Assembly: GCA_045123995.1 (NCBI GenBank)
Contig: JBGVKY010000007.1
Coordinates: 1 to 64,000 of the forward strand
Length of the DNA stretch: 64,000 bases
Source: HGM11501 sp045123995
Lineage (GTDB): Bacteria; Bacillota; Clostridia; CAKSNL01; HGM11501
Direction of reading: 5' to 3'
Shown here: piece by piece, positions 49,154-58,110 of the stretch
Position numbering within the stretch: the stretch's first letter is position 1
Layout of the letters: each line of letters starts with the position of its first letter
Notes under the pieces: generated by a model
Database searches by the model: none
Seen by the model: the letters and a program-made list of their open reading frames with translations, nothing else
What the model was told of the DNA's origin: nothing
Translations under genes and position numbers: made by a program

Positions 49154-49747
49154 TTACTTGGAGTACAACTCGACAATAAGAGTTTCCTCTACGGGGAAAT
49201 CAATATCCGCACGGTCAGCAAGGGCAACTACCTTTGCTGTAAGGCTGTTTCTGTCCATATCAAGCCACTTAGGAACGATTCTCTGAGCGTTAGCTTCGAA
49301 TACTCCCTTGAAGTGATCATTGCTCATGCACTTTTCTGTTACAGCGATTACATCGCCGGGCTTAACAAGGATAGAAGGAATGTTAACCTTCTTGCCGTTT
49401 AATGTGATGTGTCCGTGAACAACTATCTGTCTTGCTTCACGACGTGTTGATGCAAGACCTAAACGGTAAACAACGTTATCAAGTCTGGATTCCAGTATCT
49501 GAAGTAACATTTCACCTGTGATGCCATGTCTCTTTGTAGCCATTACATAGTACTTTCTGAACTGCTTCTCAAGTACGCCGTAAATGAACTTAACCTTCTG
49601 CTTTTCATTAAGCTGAATACCGTATTCCGACTTCTTCTTTCTGTTCGGATTGGGGTTTCTGTTTGTGGTTTTGCTATATCCCATTACACCGGGTTCAATA
49701 CCAAGTGTTTTACATCTTTTTGTGATGGGCTGTGTGTTTCTAGCCAT
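49154..49747 (-). CDS. rpsD: 30S ribosomal protein S4
   Basis: The 197-aa protein has the S4 RNA-binding domain (LESRLDNVVYRLGLASTRRE and VHGHITLNGKKVN). The N-terminus lacks the four-cysteine zinc site, so it is the zinc-independent form. It starts 16S assembly and can act as a translational repressor of its operon in bacilli. Confidence 0.96.
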   Translation of the reverse strand: MARNTQPITKRCKTLGIEPGVMGYSKTTNRNPNPNRKKKSEYGIQLNEKQKVKFIYGVLEKQFRKYYVMATKRHGITGEMLLQILESRLDNVVYRLGLASTRREARQIVVHGHITLNGKKVNIPSILVKPGDVIAVTEKCMSNDHFKGVFEANAQRIVPKWLDMDRNSLTAKVVALADRADIDFPVEETLIVELYSK

Positions 49748-49773
49748 AAATAAACTTCCTCCTTTCCCCTAAA

Positions 49774-50175
49774 TCAAACTCTTCTACGCTTAGGCGGACG
49801 GCAACCATTATGAGGAATGGGTGTTACGTCCTTGATCATACTGATCTCAAGACCTGCTGCCTGAAGAGCTCTGATTGCTGCTTCTCTACCTGCACCGGGG
49901 CCTTTTACGTAAACTTCTACAGTTTTAAGACCGTGCTCCATAGCAGCCTTTGCAGCTGTTTCAGCAGCTGTCTGAGCTGCGAAAGGAGTGCTCTTCTTTG
50001 AACCGCGGAATCCTAATCCACCTGCACTTGCCCAGGAAAGAGCATTTCCTGCAGTGTCGGTTATTGTTACAATTGTGTTATTAAATGTGGAACTGATATG
50101 AACGGCGCCGCGCTCGATATTCTTGCGCTCTTTACGACGTCTAACAGTTTTCTTAGCCACAACAGTCTTAGCCAT
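49774..50175 (-). CDS. rpsK: 30S ribosomal protein S11
   Basis: The 133-aa protein contains GAVHISSTFNNTIVTITD, KGPGAGREAAIRALQAAGL and the conserved end TPIPHNGCRPPKRRRV. It lies in the 30S platform. Standard alpha-operon position between rpsM and rpsD. Confidence 0.97.
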   Translation of the reverse strand: MAKTVVAKKTVRRRKERKNIERGAVHISSTFNNTIVTITDTAGNALSWASAGGLGFRGSKKSTPFAAQTAAETAAKAAMEHGLKTVEVYVKGPGAGREAAIRALQAAGLEISMIKDVTPIPHNGCRPPKRRRV

Positions 50176-50196
50176 GAAAATTATCCTCCCTTACTA

Positions 50197-50568
50197 TTAT
50201 TTCTTCTTGTTCGCCATGGTCTTTCTGGGACCTTTTCTTGTACGAGCATTCGTCTTGGTACGCTGACCTCTTACGGGAAGACCTTTTCTATGTCTCATTC
50301 CTCTGTAGCAGCCGATCTCAACGAGTCTCTTAATGTCGAGAGCCATGTCACGTCTTAAGTCACCTTCAACCTTGTATTCATCGCCTGCTAATATTTCTCT
50401 GATTTTCGCAACATCGTCATCAGAAAGATCCTTTACTCTTATGTCAGGATTTACGCCTGCTCTTTCAAGAATCTCCATAGCAGTTGAACGACCAATACCA
50501 TAAATAGCGGTAAGACCAATTTCAATACGCTTTTCTCTCGGTAAATCTACACCGGCAATTCTAGCCAT
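50197..50568 (-). CDS. rpsM: 30S ribosomal protein S13
   Basis: The 123-aa protein begins MARIAGVDLPREKRIEIGLT and ends with the basic GLPVRGQRTKTNARTRKGP tail that contacts the P-site tRNA. Placed between rpmJ and rpsK. Confidence 0.97.
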   Translation of the reverse strand: MARIAGVDLPREKRIEIGLTAIYGIGRSTAMEILERAGVNPDIRVKDLSDDDVAKIREILAGDEYKVEGDLRRDMALDIKRLVEIGCYRGMRHRKGLPVRGQRTKTNARTRKGPRKTMANKKK

Positions 50569-50617
50569 TTAACTTACACCTCCTGCTTTCGCATGTAAAA
50601 TTTTAATGTTTGTGGGA

Positions 50618-50731
50618 TTAACCCTGCTTCTGTTTGTGTTTAGGATTTTCGCAGATGACCATTATTTTACCTTTTCTCTTAATGATCTTGCATTTTTCGC
50701 AAATGGGTTTTACAGAAGGTCTGACCTTCAT
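50618..50731 (-). CDS. rpmJ: 50S ribosomal protein L36
   Basis: The 37-aa protein reads MKVRPSVKPICEKCKIIKRK and ends KHKQKQG. C11, C14, C27 and H32 form the zinc ribbon, so this is the zinc-binding form. The frame starts at ATG 50731 after AAAGGAATG. It lies between infA and rpsM, the usual place. Confidence 0.95.
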   Translation of the reverse strand: MKVRPSVKPICEKCKIIKRKGKIMVICENPKHKQKQG

Positions 50732-50761
50732 CTGAATCATTCCTTTCTTGTGCAGGAGAGC

Positions 50762-50980
50762 TTATTTGTCTCTCCAGGTTATACGACCCTGCGTAAGGTC
50801 ATAAGGAGATATTTCTATCTTGACCTTATCGCCCGGTAATATCTTTATAAAATTCATTCTGAGTTTTCCTGAAATGTGGGCAAGGACTGTATGCCCGTTG
50901 GGAAGCTCTACCTTAAACATTGCGTTGGGGAGTGCTTCTGTTACCGTTCCTTCAAACTCTATTACATCATCTTTAGCCAA
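50762..50980 (-). CDS. infA: Translation initiation factor IF-1
   Basis: The 72-aa S1-fold protein contains IEFEGTVTEALPNAMFKVEL and GDKVKIEISPYDLTQGRI. It starts with TTG at 50980, behind GGAGG, instead of the usual ATG. It blocks the A site during initiation. Confidence 0.96.
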   Translation of the reverse strand: MAKDDVIEFEGTVTEALPNAMFKVELPNGHTVLAHISGKLRMNFIKILPGDKVKIEISPYDLTQGRITWRDK

Positions 50981-50995
50981 GGTTTTCTACCTCCT

Positions 50996-51280
50996 TTACT
51001 CCACCGGAAACGCCGATGGATTAAGCGAGTCAATAAATTTGCTTATTTCATTGCGCAGCTCGGTATTTGTTACCTTCTGGCCCTCTGCAAAGCGTTTTTT
51101 TATAAATTCGCTTCCGAATCCCGTCTGCACAACATGTTTGATTTTTTTCTTCTTCGGTCTGTCTGTCTTTCTTAAGTTTCCGTCTGCTATAAAGCAGTAA
51201 TCGGACCAGACCTCCATTACTACGTAATAAAAGTCTTTATCTCTTCCCTTTTCTGACAGCACCAAATCTCCGGGTTCCAT
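50996..51280 (-). CDS. KOW-domain RNA-binding protein
   Basis: The 94-aa protein starts MEPGDLVLSEKGRDKDFYYV, a KOW-like beta barrel with a following basic segment RKTDRPKKKKIKHV and a helical end. Small KOW proteins of this kind lie between map and infA in many Clostridia and resemble L14e-type proteins. A role in ribosome or RNA binding is inferred from the fold and the place. Confidence 0.75.
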   Translation of the reverse strand: MEPGDLVLSEKGRDKDFYYVVMEVWSDYCFIADGNLRKTDRPKKKKIKHVVQTGFGSEFIKKRFAEGQKVTNTELRNEISKFIDSLNPSAFPVE

Positions 51281-51291
51281 ATATTTCCTCC

Positions 51292-52038
51292 TCAGATAAG
51301 GGTAAGAATTCTCGGACCATTCCCTGTTATTGCCAGAGTGTTTTCATAATGTGCCGATAACTTACCGTCAAGGGTTACCGTCGTCCAACCGTCGGAGAGA
51401 GTTTTAAGCTCATAGGTTCCTTCGTTTATCATAGGTTCAACTGCAATACACATTCCCTCAATAAGGCGAATTCCACGACCCTCTCTTCCAAAGTTCGGAA
51501 CATCGGGAGCCTCATGAAGAGCTCTTCCTATGCCGTGTCCCACCATATCCCTTACCACACCATAGCCGAAGCTTTCAGCGTAAGACTGAATCAGACTTCC
51601 TATATCGCCGATTCTCTTTCCGGGATAAGCCGCTTTGATTCCCTCAAAAAAGCACTGTTCAGTAACTTCAATGAGCTTTCTGGCCGTATCTGTTATTTTC
51701 CCTACTCCAAAGGTTCTTGCCGCATCTGAATGATAGCCCTTATAGTAAGAACCAACATCCACGCTGACAATATCCCCTTCTTCCAAAACTCTTTTACCGG
51801 GTATTCCGTGAACGATTACATCGTTTACTGAAATACAGGCAGATGACGGAAATCCGTTATAGTTTTTGAATGAAGGTCTTGCTCCGTGATTTACTATATA
51901 ATTTTCAATCAGAGAGTCAAGCTCACCGGTTGTCATACCGGGGCGCACGGATTCTCTAGCAAGTTCCAATGCTCCGCCGGTAATCTTTCCGCTTTCATAC
52001 ATTAATTCTATTTCAGAGTTCGATTTAATTAAAATCAC
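51292..52038 (-). CDS. map: Methionine aminopeptidase, type I
   Basis: The 248-aa metalloenzyme has the five metal ligands in SVDVGSYYKGYHSDAART, MVGHGIGRALHE, AVEPM and HYENTLAI. It removes the N-terminal methionine from new proteins. It overlaps adk by 4 bases. Confidence 0.95.
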   Translation of the reverse strand: MILIKSNSEIELMYESGKITGGALELARESVRPGMTTGELDSLIENYIVNHGARPSFKNYNGFPSSACISVNDVIVHGIPGKRVLEEGDIVSVDVGSYYKGYHSDAARTFGVGKITDTARKLIEVTEQCFFEGIKAAYPGKRIGDIGSLIQSYAESFGYGVVRDMVGHGIGRALHEAPDVPNFGREGRGIRLIEGMCIAVEPMINEGTYELKTLSDGWTTVTLDGKLSAHYENTLAITGNGPRILTLI

Positions 52039-52673
52039 TTTATTTCACCCAGTGCTTTAAGCACTTCCAGTTTGGTATTTTCAAGAAGCTTTTGTCCTTT
52101 TGCTGTAACTAAAAGTCCCTTATTCTCATAAAAAGCTTTAAGAGGTTCTGTTGACTTATAGTATATAGCCAAACGATTTTTTATTGTTTCAGGCTTATCG
52201 TCGTCACGACAGATAAGCTCACCTCCACACTTATCACAGATTCCTTCTTTTTTAGAAGGCTTATCTTCTATATGATAAGTGGCTCTGCAGGACTTACATT
52301 CACGTCTTCCTGAAAGTCTTTTTAATATTTCCTCATCAGAAACTTCGATAGATAAAACCTTATCTATTTCTATTCCCATCTTATCGATGGCTTCAGCCTG
52401 TGCTATAGTTCGGGGGAATCCGTCAAGAATGTATCCTGACTCACAGTCTTTTTCCTCAAGTCTTTTCTTGACCATCATGACAACTTTTTCATCAGAAATA
52501 AGCTCTCCTCTGTCTATCAAAGCCTTAAGTTCACGTCCCTCTTCACTACCGGAAGAGATCACGCCTCTTATAATAGCACCGGTTGAAATCTGCGGAATAC
52601 CAAATCTTTCAGAAAGAAATTCTGCCTGAGTGCCTTTGCCGGCACCAGGAGGTCCTAACATAATAAGTTTCAT
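52035..52673 (-). CDS. adk: Adenylate kinase
   Basis: The 212-aa enzyme has P-loop LGPPGAGKGTQA and a zinc-type lid with CKSCRATYH and CDKCGGEL, typical of Gram-positive long-lid kinases. I chose ATG 52673, 12 bases after AAAGG, since homologues begin MKLIMLGPPGAGKG. It balances AMP, ADP and ATP. Confidence 0.96.
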   Translation of the reverse strand: MKLIMLGPPGAGKGTQAEFLSERFGIPQISTGAIIRGVISSGSEEGRELKALIDRGELISDEKVVMMVKKRLEEKDCESGYILDGFPRTIAQAEAIDKMGIEIDKVLSIEVSDEEILKRLSGRRECKSCRATYHIEDKPSKKEGICDKCGGELICRDDDKPETIKNRLAIYYKSTEPLKAFYENKGLLVTAKGQKLLENTKLEVLKALGEIK

Positions 52674-52697
52674 TTTACGTCGACCTTTCGCCAAAGA

Positions 52698-54008
52698 TTA
52701 ATCTAAAAATCCTTTGTAATGTCTCATCATCATCTGAGCTTCTATCTGCTTAACGGTTTCTAATGCTACACCTACTAAAATGAGGATAGAAGAACCGCCG
52801 ATTAATCCCAATGTAGCAAACTTGGGGAATATAATTCCGATTACTACAGGCACAATAGCCACGATGCTTAAAAAGAGTGCACCGGAAAGATTAATTCTTG
52901 CAAGAACTCTTGCGATGAAATCGCTGGTGGGCTTTCCGGGTCTGATACCTGGAATAAATCCACCGTTCTTTTTCATGTTATTCGATATCTCAATGGGATT
53001 GAAACTAATTGATGTGTAGAAATAGGTAAAAGCAATTATAAGGAGGAAGTAGATAACCGCATACACCCAGCTGTTAGTAGAGAAAAGCTCTACTATCTTC
53101 TGTAAGAAGGGGTGTCCTGCTGCACCTATATCCGCTGCAGTTGTTTTACCTGTGAAAAGCTGTATAATCGTTGTGGGGAAAGAAAGAATTGAAATTGCGA
53201 AGATGATGGGCATAACGCCTGCCATAGCAACCTTTAAAGGAATGTATGTTGCCTGACCACCGTACATCTTTCTGCCAACTACTCTCTTGGAGTACTGAAC
53301 AGGAATTCTTCTTTCGCTGGAATCGAAATATACAACAAATGCAATCATTGCAATAGCATAGATTAAGATGAGAAGCTGAATCCACCACTCTGTCTTAAAA
53401 TCAAAGCTCATTACTACATTGCTGATAATTGTGGGGATACTTGCAACGATACCGATGAAAATGATAAGAGAAATACCGTTTCCGATACCTTTATCGGTAA
53501 TCTGTTCACCAAGCCACATTACAAACGCAGTACCTGCGCTCAAGGTTGTTACAATGATAAATCCATCCATGAAGTTTACGGATTTATGAAGTAAACCGTA
53601 ATTGTTCAAAAGGAAGTAAATACCTATGCTCTGCACAAGTGCAAGACCAACAGTAACAATTCTTGTAATTGACTGGATTTTCTTTCTTCCCTCTTCTCCT
53701 TCTTTCTGCAATCTCTCAAGTGCGGGAATAGCAACTGTGAGAAGCTGCATAATAATGGAGCTGTTAATATAGGGAGAAATACCCATTGCAAATATGGTTG
53801 CCTGAGAAAATGCACCACCTGAGAATAAGTTCATTATAGAGAACATATTGAAGTTATCTCCGGATGCTATTCCTTCAAGAATGCCGGGCTGCAATCCGGG
53901 AACCGGAATGGCTGAACCGAATCTGAATACCACAAGCATAAATAAAGTGAATAAAAGCTTTTTCCTTAAATCAGGAAGTCTCCATGCGGCTTTTAAAGTT
54001 TCTATCAC
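52698..54008 (-). CDS. secY: Protein translocase subunit SecY
   Basis: The 436-aa protein has ten helices and family motifs ALGISPYI-like (FAMGISPYINSSIIMQLL), GIGNGISLIIF and the C-terminal GGSSILILVGVALETVKQ. It forms the Sec channel. It starts with GTG at 54008 behind GAGGTGATT, one base after rplO. Confidence 0.96.
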   Translation of the reverse strand: MIETLKAAWRLPDLRKKLLFTLFMLVVFRFGSAIPVPGLQPGILEGIASGDNFNMFSIMNLFSGGAFSQATIFAMGISPYINSSIIMQLLTVAIPALERLQKEGEEGRKKIQSITRIVTVGLALVQSIGIYFLLNNYGLLHKSVNFMDGFIIVTTLSAGTAFVMWLGEQITDKGIGNGISLIIFIGIVASIPTIISNVVMSFDFKTEWWIQLLILIYAIAMIAFVVYFDSSERRIPVQYSKRVVGRKMYGGQATYIPLKVAMAGVMPIIFAISILSFPTTIIQLFTGKTTAADIGAAGHPFLQKIVELFSTNSWVYAVIYFLLIIAFTYFYTSISFNPIEISNNMKKNGGFIPGIRPGKPTSDFIARVLARINLSGALFLSIVAIVPVVIGIIFPKFATLGLIGGSSILILVGVALETVKQIEAQMMMRHYKGFLD

Positions 54009-54009
54009 T

Positions 54010-54450
54010 TTAAATCACCTCAGCCTTTCCGCCGGCTGCGTTTATCTTTTCCTCTGCCACCTTGGAGAATTTTGCTGCCTTAACGGTTACTTTCTTTGTA
54101 ACTTCACCGTTTCCAAGAACAACAAGTCCGTCGTATGCCTTTCCAATGATGCCCTTCTCCATGAGCTCGGTAACGCTTACAACGTCTCCGTCATTAAATG
54201 CATTTAATGCGTCTACGTTAATTTCAGCATATTTTTTAGCAAATATGTTTGTGAAGCCTCTCTTGGGAATTCTTCTCATTAAAGGCATCTGACCGCCTTC
54301 AAATCCGGGTCTAACACCGCCGCCGCTTCTGGATTTCTGGCCCTTGTGACCGCGTCCGGCCTGTGTGCCGTTACCGCTGCCGTGACCTCTACCCTTTCTC
54401 TTAGCTTCTTTGGTGCTGCCGGGAACAGGACTAAGCTCGTACAACTTCAT
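54010..54450 (-). CDS. rplO: 50S ribosomal protein L15
   Basis: The 146-aa protein begins MKLYELSPVPGSTKEAKRKG with the glycine-rich GRGHGSGNGTQAGRGHKGQK segment. ATG 54450 follows AAGGAGG; the longer frame to 54489 covers that site and rpmD. Confidence 0.96.
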   Translation of the reverse strand: MKLYELSPVPGSTKEAKRKGRGHGSGNGTQAGRGHKGQKSRSGGGVRPGFEGGQMPLMRRIPKRGFTNIFAKKYAEINVDALNAFNDGDVVSVTELMEKGIIGKAYDGLVVLGNGEVTKKVTVKAAKFSKVAEEKINAAGGKAEVI

Positions 54451-54473
54451 TTGCTGCACCTCCTTTTTCCTAA

Positions 54474-54653
54474 TTATATTTCTTCGCACTTAACAAGATA
54501 AGAAATCTTGTTAACCATACCTCTGATTGTTGCATTGTCGTCTTTTTCAACGACGTCTCTTATTTTCTTGAGACCGAGAGCCTTTGCAGTTGCAATGTGG
54601 TCATCCTTACGTCCGATCAAGCTCTTCTCAAGTGTAATCTTAAGTTTTGCCAC
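54474..54653 (-). CDS. rpmD: 50S ribosomal protein L30
   Basis: The 59-aa protein reads MAKLKITLEKSLIGRKDDHI (first codon GTG at 54653, behind GGAGGG) and ends VNKISYLVKCEEI. L30 signatures include GLKKIRDVVEKDDNATIRGM. The non-ATG start makes it easy to miss. Between rpsE and rplO as expected. Confidence 0.93.
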   Translation of the reverse strand: MAKLKITLEKSLIGRKDDHIATAKALGLKKIRDVVEKDDNATIRGMVNKISYLVKCEEI

Positions 54654-54671
54654 CTTAAAACCCTCCTTGTA

Positions 54672-55178
54672 TTAGAGTTCTTCAACGGACTTTCCTCTTC
54701 TTGCTGCCACTTTATTAGCATCAACAAGATTTGAAAGACCTTCGATTGTAGCTTTAACCACATTTCTGGGGTTGTTGCTTCTCATGGATTTTGCTCTTAT
54801 ATCCTTGATACCGCAAAGTTCAACAACGGCTCTGACACTTCCGCCGGAAATGATACCGGTACCGGGCTTAGCGGGCATAAGTAAAACCTTACCTGCGCCA
54901 AACTCACCGATAATTTCGTGAGGAATTGTTCCGTTTTCGATAGGAACGGTTATCATGTTCTTCTTAGCGTCTTCTATTCCCTTTCTTATAGCATCGGGAA
55001 TTTCAGCAGCCTTACCTGTGCCGGCGCCTACGCGACCCTTTCCGTCACCTACTACAACTAATGTAGCGAAACGGAAAGTACGACCGCCCTTAACAACCTT
55101 TGCAACACGTGTTATGCTGACAACCTTTTCCTGGATTTCATCTTCTACGTTGTTTGCTTTATCAAAACGCTCTGACAT
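54672..55178 (-). CDS. rpsE: 30S ribosomal protein S5
   Basis: The 168-aa protein has VVKGGRTFRFATLVVVGDGK and GKVLLMPAKPGTGIISGGSV. It is a decoding-fidelity protein; mutations near the N-terminal loop give spectinomycin resistance in other species. Confidence 0.96.
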   Translation of the reverse strand: MSERFDKANNVEDEIQEKVVSITRVAKVVKGGRTFRFATLVVVGDGKGRVGAGTGKAAEIPDAIRKGIEDAKKNMITVPIENGTIPHEIIGEFGAGKVLLMPAKPGTGIISGGSVRAVVELCGIKDIRAKSMRSNNPRNVVKATIEGLSNLVDANKVAARRGKSVEEL

Positions 55179-55213
55179 TTTACTGCTACACTTCCTTTCT
55201 TATGCCTCGACTC

Positions 55214-55576
55214 TTAAAATTCGAGTCCGGCTTCTCTGGCACCATCAGCGACCCTTTCAACTCGGCCGTGATAAATGTAGCCGCTACGGTCAAATACTAC
55301 GGTCTTGATACCCTTTTCAATAGCCTTTTTGCCTATAAGCTTTCCGACTTCAAAAGCAGCTTCTTTGTTGCCTCCGGCAGAGCCCTTAAGCTCCGCATCC
55401 AATGTGGAAGCAGCTACTAAAGTTACGCCTTTTGTATCGTCGATGAGCTGAATATACATATTGTTAAGACTTCTGTAAACACTGAGTCTGGGTCTTTCTG
55501 CTGTTCCAGAAATCTTGTTACGAACTCTTAAGTGTCTCTTCTGTCTTGCTTTATTGCTGCTCGACTTAGTAATCAT
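55214..55576 (-). CDS. rplR: 50S ribosomal protein L18
   Basis: The 120-aa protein contains RLSVYRSLNNMYIQLIDD and the conserved end FDRSGYIYHGRVERVADG. It binds 5S rRNA together with L5. Confidence 0.96.
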   Translation of the reverse strand: MITKSSSNKARQKRHLRVRNKISGTAERPRLSVYRSLNNMYIQLIDDTKGVTLVAASTLDAELKGSAGGNKEAAFEVGKLIGKKAIEKGIKTVVFDRSGYIYHGRVERVADGAREAGLEF

Positions 55577-55598
55577 TTGAGACTTACTCCCTTCTTAC

Positions 55599-56144
55599 TT
55601 ATTTCTTTGCCTTACCGGCTTTACCTTCCTTGCGTCTAATATGTTCTTCAACATACTTGATGCCCTTGCCCTTATAAGGCTCAGGAGGTCTCTTTTCTCT
55701 TACATTGGCTGCAAATGCGCCTACTAACTGCTTATCAGCACCGCTTATGATAATCTTGTTCTGATCCGGTACATCAATGGTAATACCGTCGATTTCATCC
55801 ATTTCAACCGGATGAGAATAGCCAAGATTCAACACAAGCTTCTTACCCTGCTTAGCTGCTCTGTAACCAACACCGTTGATTTCGAGCTCCTTCTTGAAGC
55901 CTTCGGTAACGCCGACAACCATGTTGTTCAAAAGAGATCTGGTAAGTCCGTGGAGCGCCTTATGCTCCTTTACTTCAGAAGGACGCTTTACGATTAATTC
56001 TGCGCCTTCTCTCTCAATTATCATATCGGGATGCAATTCCTGTGTTAAGGTTCCCTTGGGTCCCTTTACAGTCACGGTATGTCCCTCCATCTTTACGTCT
56101 ACCCCGGCGGGGACTGTGATAGGCATTCTACCTATTCTTGACAT
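55599..56144 (-). CDS. rplF: 50S ribosomal protein L6
   Basis: The 181-aa protein begins MSRIGRMPITVPAGV and ends with the signature RRPEPYKGKGI-like segment KRPPEPYKGKGIKYVEE. Located near the sarcin-ricin loop. Confidence 0.96.
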   Translation of the reverse strand: MSRIGRMPITVPAGVDVKMEGHTVTVKGPKGTLTQELHPDMIIEREGAELIVKRPSEVKEHKALHGLTRSLLNNMVVGVTEGFKKELEINGVGYRAAKQGKKLVLNLGYSHPVEMDEIDGITIDVPDQNKIIISGADKQLVGAFAANVREKRPPEPYKGKGIKYVEEHIRRKEGKAGKAKK

Positions 56145-56176
56145 TTAACTCACCACCTATTATTTTAATTTAATAT

Positions 56177-56575
56177 TTACCAGATAAATGCAAGAACCTC
56201 TCCGCCTACATTGGCAAGTCTTGCCTTTTTATCAGTCATAATGCCCTGTGAAGTTGAAATTATTGCAATACCAAGTCCTCTGTATACTCTGGGAAGTTCA
56301 TCCTTTGTTGCGTATACTCTGAGACCGGGCTTTGAAACTCTCTTAAGACCTGTGATAGCCTTTTCCTTGTTGGCACCATACTTAAGAGTGATATCAATCA
56401 TGCCCTGTTTGTCATCTTCGGTAACCTGGTATCCTTTAATATAGCCTTCCTCAAGAAGAATCTGAGCGATTGCCTTCTTCATGTTAGAAGCGGGAACCTT
56501 TACAGATTCATGTTTCTGGGAATTAGCGTTTCTGATACGCGTAAGCATATCAGCAATAGGATCTGTTATCTGCAT
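56177..56575 (-). CDS. rpsH: 30S ribosomal protein S8
   Basis: The 132-aa protein begins MQITDPIADMLTRIRNANSQ and ends with GIAIISTSQGIMTDKKARL. ATG 56575 follows AAGGAGGC; the open frame extends much further upstream through rpsN but without initiation signals. S8 often represses the spc operon by binding its mRNA. Confidence 0.95.
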   Translation of the reverse strand: MQITDPIADMLTRIRNANSQKHESVKVPASNMKKAIAQILLEEGYIKGYQVTEDDKQGMIDITLKYGANKEKAITGLKRVSKPGLRVYATKDELPRVYRGLGIAIISTSQGIMTDKKARLANVGGEVLAFIW

Positions 56576-56604
56576 TATTATGCCTCCTTTTCCGTTAGAA
56601 TGGA

Positions 56605-56790
56605 TTACCAGCTGGCTTTTGTTACACCGGGAATCTCGCCCTTGTAAGCCAACTCTCTGAAGCAGATACGGCAAATGCCGTACTTTCTCAGATATGCATG
56701 GGGTCTGCCGCAGATTTTGCATCTGTTATATTCTCTTGTAGAATATTTCTGCTCTTTCTGCTGCTTTAAGATCATAGATTTCTTAGCCAT
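56605..56790 (-). CDS. rpsN: 30S ribosomal protein S14, zinc type
   Basis: The 61-aa protein has CKICGRPHAYLRKYGICRIC, the C+ zinc motif of the short S14 form. It sits between rplE and rpsH. Confidence 0.96.
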   Translation of the reverse strand: MAKKSMILKQQKEQKYSTREYNRCKICGRPHAYLRKYGICRICFRELAYKGEIPGVTKASW

Positions 56791-56811
56791 AACTTATCCT
56801 TTCCTCCCTGC

Positions 56812-57351
56812 TCAGTGAGCGAACGGAGCACCCATAAGTGTAAGGAGCTCACGTGCTTCTTCATCGGTCTTCGCAGTTGTTACGATTACGATATCCATAC
56901 CTCTGATCTTATCGATCTTGTCGTACTCTATTTCAGGGAATATGATCTGTTCCTTAATACCTACATTGTAGTTACCTCTACCGTCGAAACTGTCAGGATT
57001 GATACCGCTGAAGTCTCTTACTCGGGGAAGTGCAACGTTAAAGAATCTGTCAAGGAACTCATACATCTTTTCTCTTCTGAGTGTTACCTTACAACCGATT
57101 GCCACACCTTCTCTGAGCTTGAAGTTAGCGATGGACTTCTTAGCCTTTGTTGTAACAACCTTCTGACCTGTAATCTTTTCAAGATCGCCGACAGCAGCTT
57201 CAAGCTCCTTCGGATTATCTTTAGCTTCACCAACACCGATGTTGATAACTATCTTTGAAATCTTAGGTATTTCCATGGGGTTTTTATAACCGAACTTTTC
57301 AACCAAAGCCTTGGTTACCTGTTCGTCATACAATGTTTTAAGTCTTGCCAT
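56812..57351 (-). CDS. rplE: 50S ribosomal protein L5
   Basis: The 179-aa protein has MEIPKISKIVINIGVGEAK, ALPRVRDFSGI and GNYNVGIKEQIIFPEI. It links 5S rRNA to the central protuberance. Confidence 0.97.
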   Translation of the reverse strand: MARLKTLYDEQVTKALVEKFGYKNPMEIPKISKIVINIGVGEAKDNPKELEAAVGDLEKITGQKVVTTKAKKSIANFKLREGVAIGCKVTLRREKMYEFLDRFFNVALPRVRDFSGINPDSFDGRGNYNVGIKEQIIFPEIEYDKIDKIRGMDIVIVTTAKTDEEARELLTLMGAPFAH

Positions 57352-57370
57352 TGGTTACAACCTCCTCTCA

Positions 57371-57691
57371 TCAGTCGTTAAAGGTTTCTCCGCACTTTTT
57401 GCATATGCGAACCTTGTTGCCGTTTTCAAGCAGCTTATAGCCTATTCTTGTAGGCTTATTGCACTTGGGGCAAACATGCATAACCTTGCATGCATAAATG
57501 GGTGATTCCTGCTTAATGATTCCGCCGGGCTGTGTCTGGCTCTTAGCTTTCTGGTGCTTTGTAGAAATGTTAACACCTTCAACTACAACCTTGCCAGCCT
57601 TGGGATTTGTGGAAAGCACCTTGCCCTGTTTACCTTTATGGGCACCGGATAATACTACTACCTGGTCACCCTCTTTAATATGAAGCGACAT
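57371..57691 (-). CDS. rplX: 50S ribosomal protein L24
   Basis: The 106-aa protein has an N-terminal KOW motif GDQVVVLSGAHKGKQGKVL and a C-terminal CPKCNKPTRIGY...CKKCGE zinc ribbon-like end. It starts 50S assembly. Confidence 0.96.
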   Translation of the reverse strand: MSLHIKEGDQVVVLSGAHKGKQGKVLSTNPKAGKVVVEGVNISTKHQKAKSQTQPGGIIKQESPIYACKVMHVCPKCNKPTRIGYKLLENGNKVRICKKCGETFND

Positions 57692-57703
57692 ATTGGTACC
57701 TCC

Positions 57704-58072
57704 TTACAGAACTTCAGGAGCAAGAGAAAGTATTTTCATATACTCTTTTTCTCTGAGCTCTCTTGCTACGGGGCCAAAAATACGAGTTCCCTTGGGGTTC
57801 TTGTCTTCCTGGATAATAACCGCAGCGTTTTCGTCAAATCTTATATAAGAACCGTCCGCACGTCTTAAATTGTTAACTGTACGAACTACAACCGCCTTTA
57901 CAACATCACCTTTTTTAACAATACCGCCGGGTGCTGCCTTTTTAACGGAGCAGATGATTACGTCGCCAACGGACGCATACTTTCTGCCAGATCCGCCAAG
58001 TACACGAATGCACATAACTTCTTTAGCACCTGTATTGTCAGCTATTTTCAAAAGAGACTGCTGCTGTATCAC
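57704..58072 (-). CDS. rplN: 50S ribosomal protein L14
   Basis: The 122-aa protein begins MIQQQSLLKIADNTGAKEVM and ends ELREKEYMKILSLAPEVL, typical of L14 at the subunit interface. Only 38 bases separate it from rpsQ, so the S10 and spc operons appear continuous. Confidence 0.97.
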   Translation of the reverse strand: MIQQQSLLKIADNTGAKEVMCIRVLGGSGRKYASVGDVIICSVKKAAPGGIVKKGDVVKAVVVRTVNNLRRADGSYIRFDENAAVIIQEDKNPKGTRIFGPVARELREKEYMKILSLAPEVL

Positions 58073-58110
58073 GATTCTTCACTCCTTCCGATAATTTAGC
58101 TTGGAACTAA

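Noticed and set aside
53146..53388. 80-codon minus-strand frame within secY
   Set aside because: Out-of-frame shadow of secY with no start signal.
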